From contig JAJYUH010000004.1 in NCBI GenBank assembly GCA_021792635.1, positions 54,572 through 118,571 on the forward strand: a DNA stretch of 64,000 bases. Direction: 5' to 3'. The notes beneath the pieces were generated by a model. That model was not told the DNA's origin, did no database searches, and was given only the letters and a program-made list of their open reading frames with translations. Below are positions 63,232 to 64,000 of this stretch, piece by piece. Positions within the stretch are counted from its first letter, which is position 1. Every line of letters starts with the position of its first letter. A program made the translations under genes and the position numbers. This stretch comes from Natronospirales bacterium. GTDB lineage: Bacteria; Pseudomonadota; Gammaproteobacteria; Natronospirales; REEB76.

Positions 63232-63632
63232 GGTTGCTCCGGAAGCGTGTCGAGCTGGGCGGGCGTCAACCCCAGCGCCTCGGCATAACGCTGCCTGCGC
63301 CGGTCGGACAGCTTGGGGAACGCGCCGGGTCTGAGATGCCGGCGCACCCGCCATTTGCAGAAACCGGTGCTTTGCGCCAGCAGCACAAGATCCATGCGCC
63401 GGTGATACATGTGATATTCGAGCGCCGAACCACGGCCCTGCCGGGCGCGTTGCCAGGCGTCGGCGGCGCGGCGCTCGAACTCCGCTATGGCCTGATCCAG
63501 GACGATTTCCTCGGCTTCCCAGCCGCTGCAGGGCGTCGCCGCGTAGCGGCCGTGCTCATCCAGCGCGTACAGCAGCTTGCTGTGGCCCAGGAACGCCCTG
63601 GCGCTCTGTTGCGGAACTTCGGTTTGCTTCAT
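63228..63632 (-). CDS. Unknown conserved-looking protein in the acyl cluster
   Basis: A 134-residue soluble protein starting MKQTEVPQQSARAFLGHSKL. It has no membrane segment or signal. The middle is helical (EEIVLDQAIAEFERRAADAW) and the C-terminal half has LEYHMYHRRMDLVLLAQSTG then FCKWRVRRHLRPGAFPKLSD, rich in Arg and His. I do not recognise the family. Its start overlaps the stop of the FabH-like gene and its end overlaps the BtrH-like start, so it is surely cotranslated with both. Confidence 0.7.
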   Translation of the reverse strand: MKQTEVPQQSARAFLGHSKLLYALDEHGRYAATPCSGWEAEEIVLDQAIAEFERRAADAWQRARQGRGSALEYHMYHRRMDLVLLAQSTGFCKWRVRRHLRPGAFPKLSDRRRQRYAEALGLTPAQLDTLPEQP

Positions 63633-64000
63633 GGGGGCGAAGACGGGGTCTTTCCGTCCGCACCGCAGACGCGGAGGTACATCCAGGCGGTACTGAAACG
63701 GCCGCTCTCCGGAATGTAGCACAGCAGGCGGTGACCCGGTTGCAAACGGCCGGAATGGAACAGTTCCTCAAGCAGGACATAAATGGAAGCCGCGCCGATA
63801 TTGCCCTTGGAATACAGGTTGGTGAACCAGCGTTCGAACGGCACATCGAAACCGGCCTTGCACATGTGCGCGTGGACTTTCTCGCGGAAATAATGCGAAG
63901 AATAATGCGGCAGGAAGAAATCAACGTCGCCGGGTTGCAGGCTCCGCAGTTGCGGTATTTCCCGCAGCGGCCGCTCGACGGTGTAGGCCATGATGTGCTC
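63629..64000 (-). CDS. 3-oxoacyl-ACP synthase III-like enzyme (C-terminal part)
   Basis: The visible 123 residues are the C-terminal end of a FabH-type condensing enzyme. The catalytic His region reads FFLPHYSSHYFREKV and the Asn region SKGNIGAASIYVLLEELF, followed by RLLCYIPESGRFSTAWMYL. The N-terminal half with the active-site Cys lies beyond the right edge. It is the upstream gene of the minus-strand operon and may supply the starter condensation. Confidence 0.85.
   Translation of the reverse strand, partial: EHIMAYTVERPLREIPQLRSLQPGDVDFFLPHYSSHYFREKVHAHMCKAGFDVPFERWFTNLYSKGNIGAASIYVLLEELFHSGRLQPGHRLLCYIPESGRFSTAWMYLRVCGADGKTPSSPP

Overview
The window is high-GC chromosomal DNA of a gammaproteobacterium that makes ubiquinone and LPS. 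The evidence is gene order: trpG-trpD-trpC next to a Vfr/CRP regulator, speD and coq7 (an order I remember from Pseudomonas); petABC followed by sspAB; glnE near waaF/hldD; and murA-ibaG beside kdsD-kdsC-lptCAB-rpoN-hpf-rapZ. I cannot name the genus. ptsN is absent from its usual place between hpf and rapZ.

Layout. 1-540: a 109-bp hairpin repeat array running off the left edge. 540-6855: rpsI/rplM, a thioredoxin-like ferredoxin, a DUF481 protein, glcF, coq7, speD and the cAMP receptor homologue. 6860-11336: tryptophan genes trpE-G-D-C on the minus strand, with a likely trp leader peptide (two Trp codons next to the stop) and a structured repeat between trpE and trpG. 11382-24350: housekeeping genes (gph, rpe, djlA, purC), an unusual cis-prenyltransferase, a remnant of a second purC, a BtuF-like protein, srkA, a GNAT + RimK-like ATP-grasp pair and a BrkB-type membrane protein. 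24345-30832: a heavy-metal RND efflux operon whose last gene (a cupredoxin) is frameshifted and cut off at a junction with a truncated class-V aminotransferase. 30896-40959: LPS heptose genes, glnE, rlmL, a VOC protein with a basic tail, a broken REP-associated transposase with two REP hairpins, a macrodomain protein and sspBA. 41042-43894: cytochrome bc1. 46275-57475: degS-like protease, murA, LPS export genes, rpoN, rapZ, a phosphomannomutase and tonB debris. 57815-64000: two converging operons that look like an uncharacterised acyl-ACP assembly, transfer and export cluster.

Two regions stand out. First, 44036-46229 is a complete IS1-type element (18-bp terminal inverted repeats with one mismatch, 8-9 bp target duplication). 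It carries a passenger gene encoding a winged-HTH / GHKL ATPase / STAS-like (DUF4325) protein, divergent from the transposase, plus a 48-codon basic ORF. Between the divergent genes lie four TTGTCAACC sites spaced 22, 22 and 21 bp, the outer two touching the two start codons. This looks like a transposon with its own ATP-dependent switch. Second, 57815-64000 combines an ABC exporter, ACP, an active ketosynthase, a ketosynthase-like partner without the active cysteine, a BtrH-like acyltransferase, an unknown 134-residue protein and a FabH-like enzyme. It may make an acyl product on a dedicated ACP and export it.

Smaller signs of genome erosion (purC, csd, cupredoxin, RAYT and tonB remnants) recur through the window.
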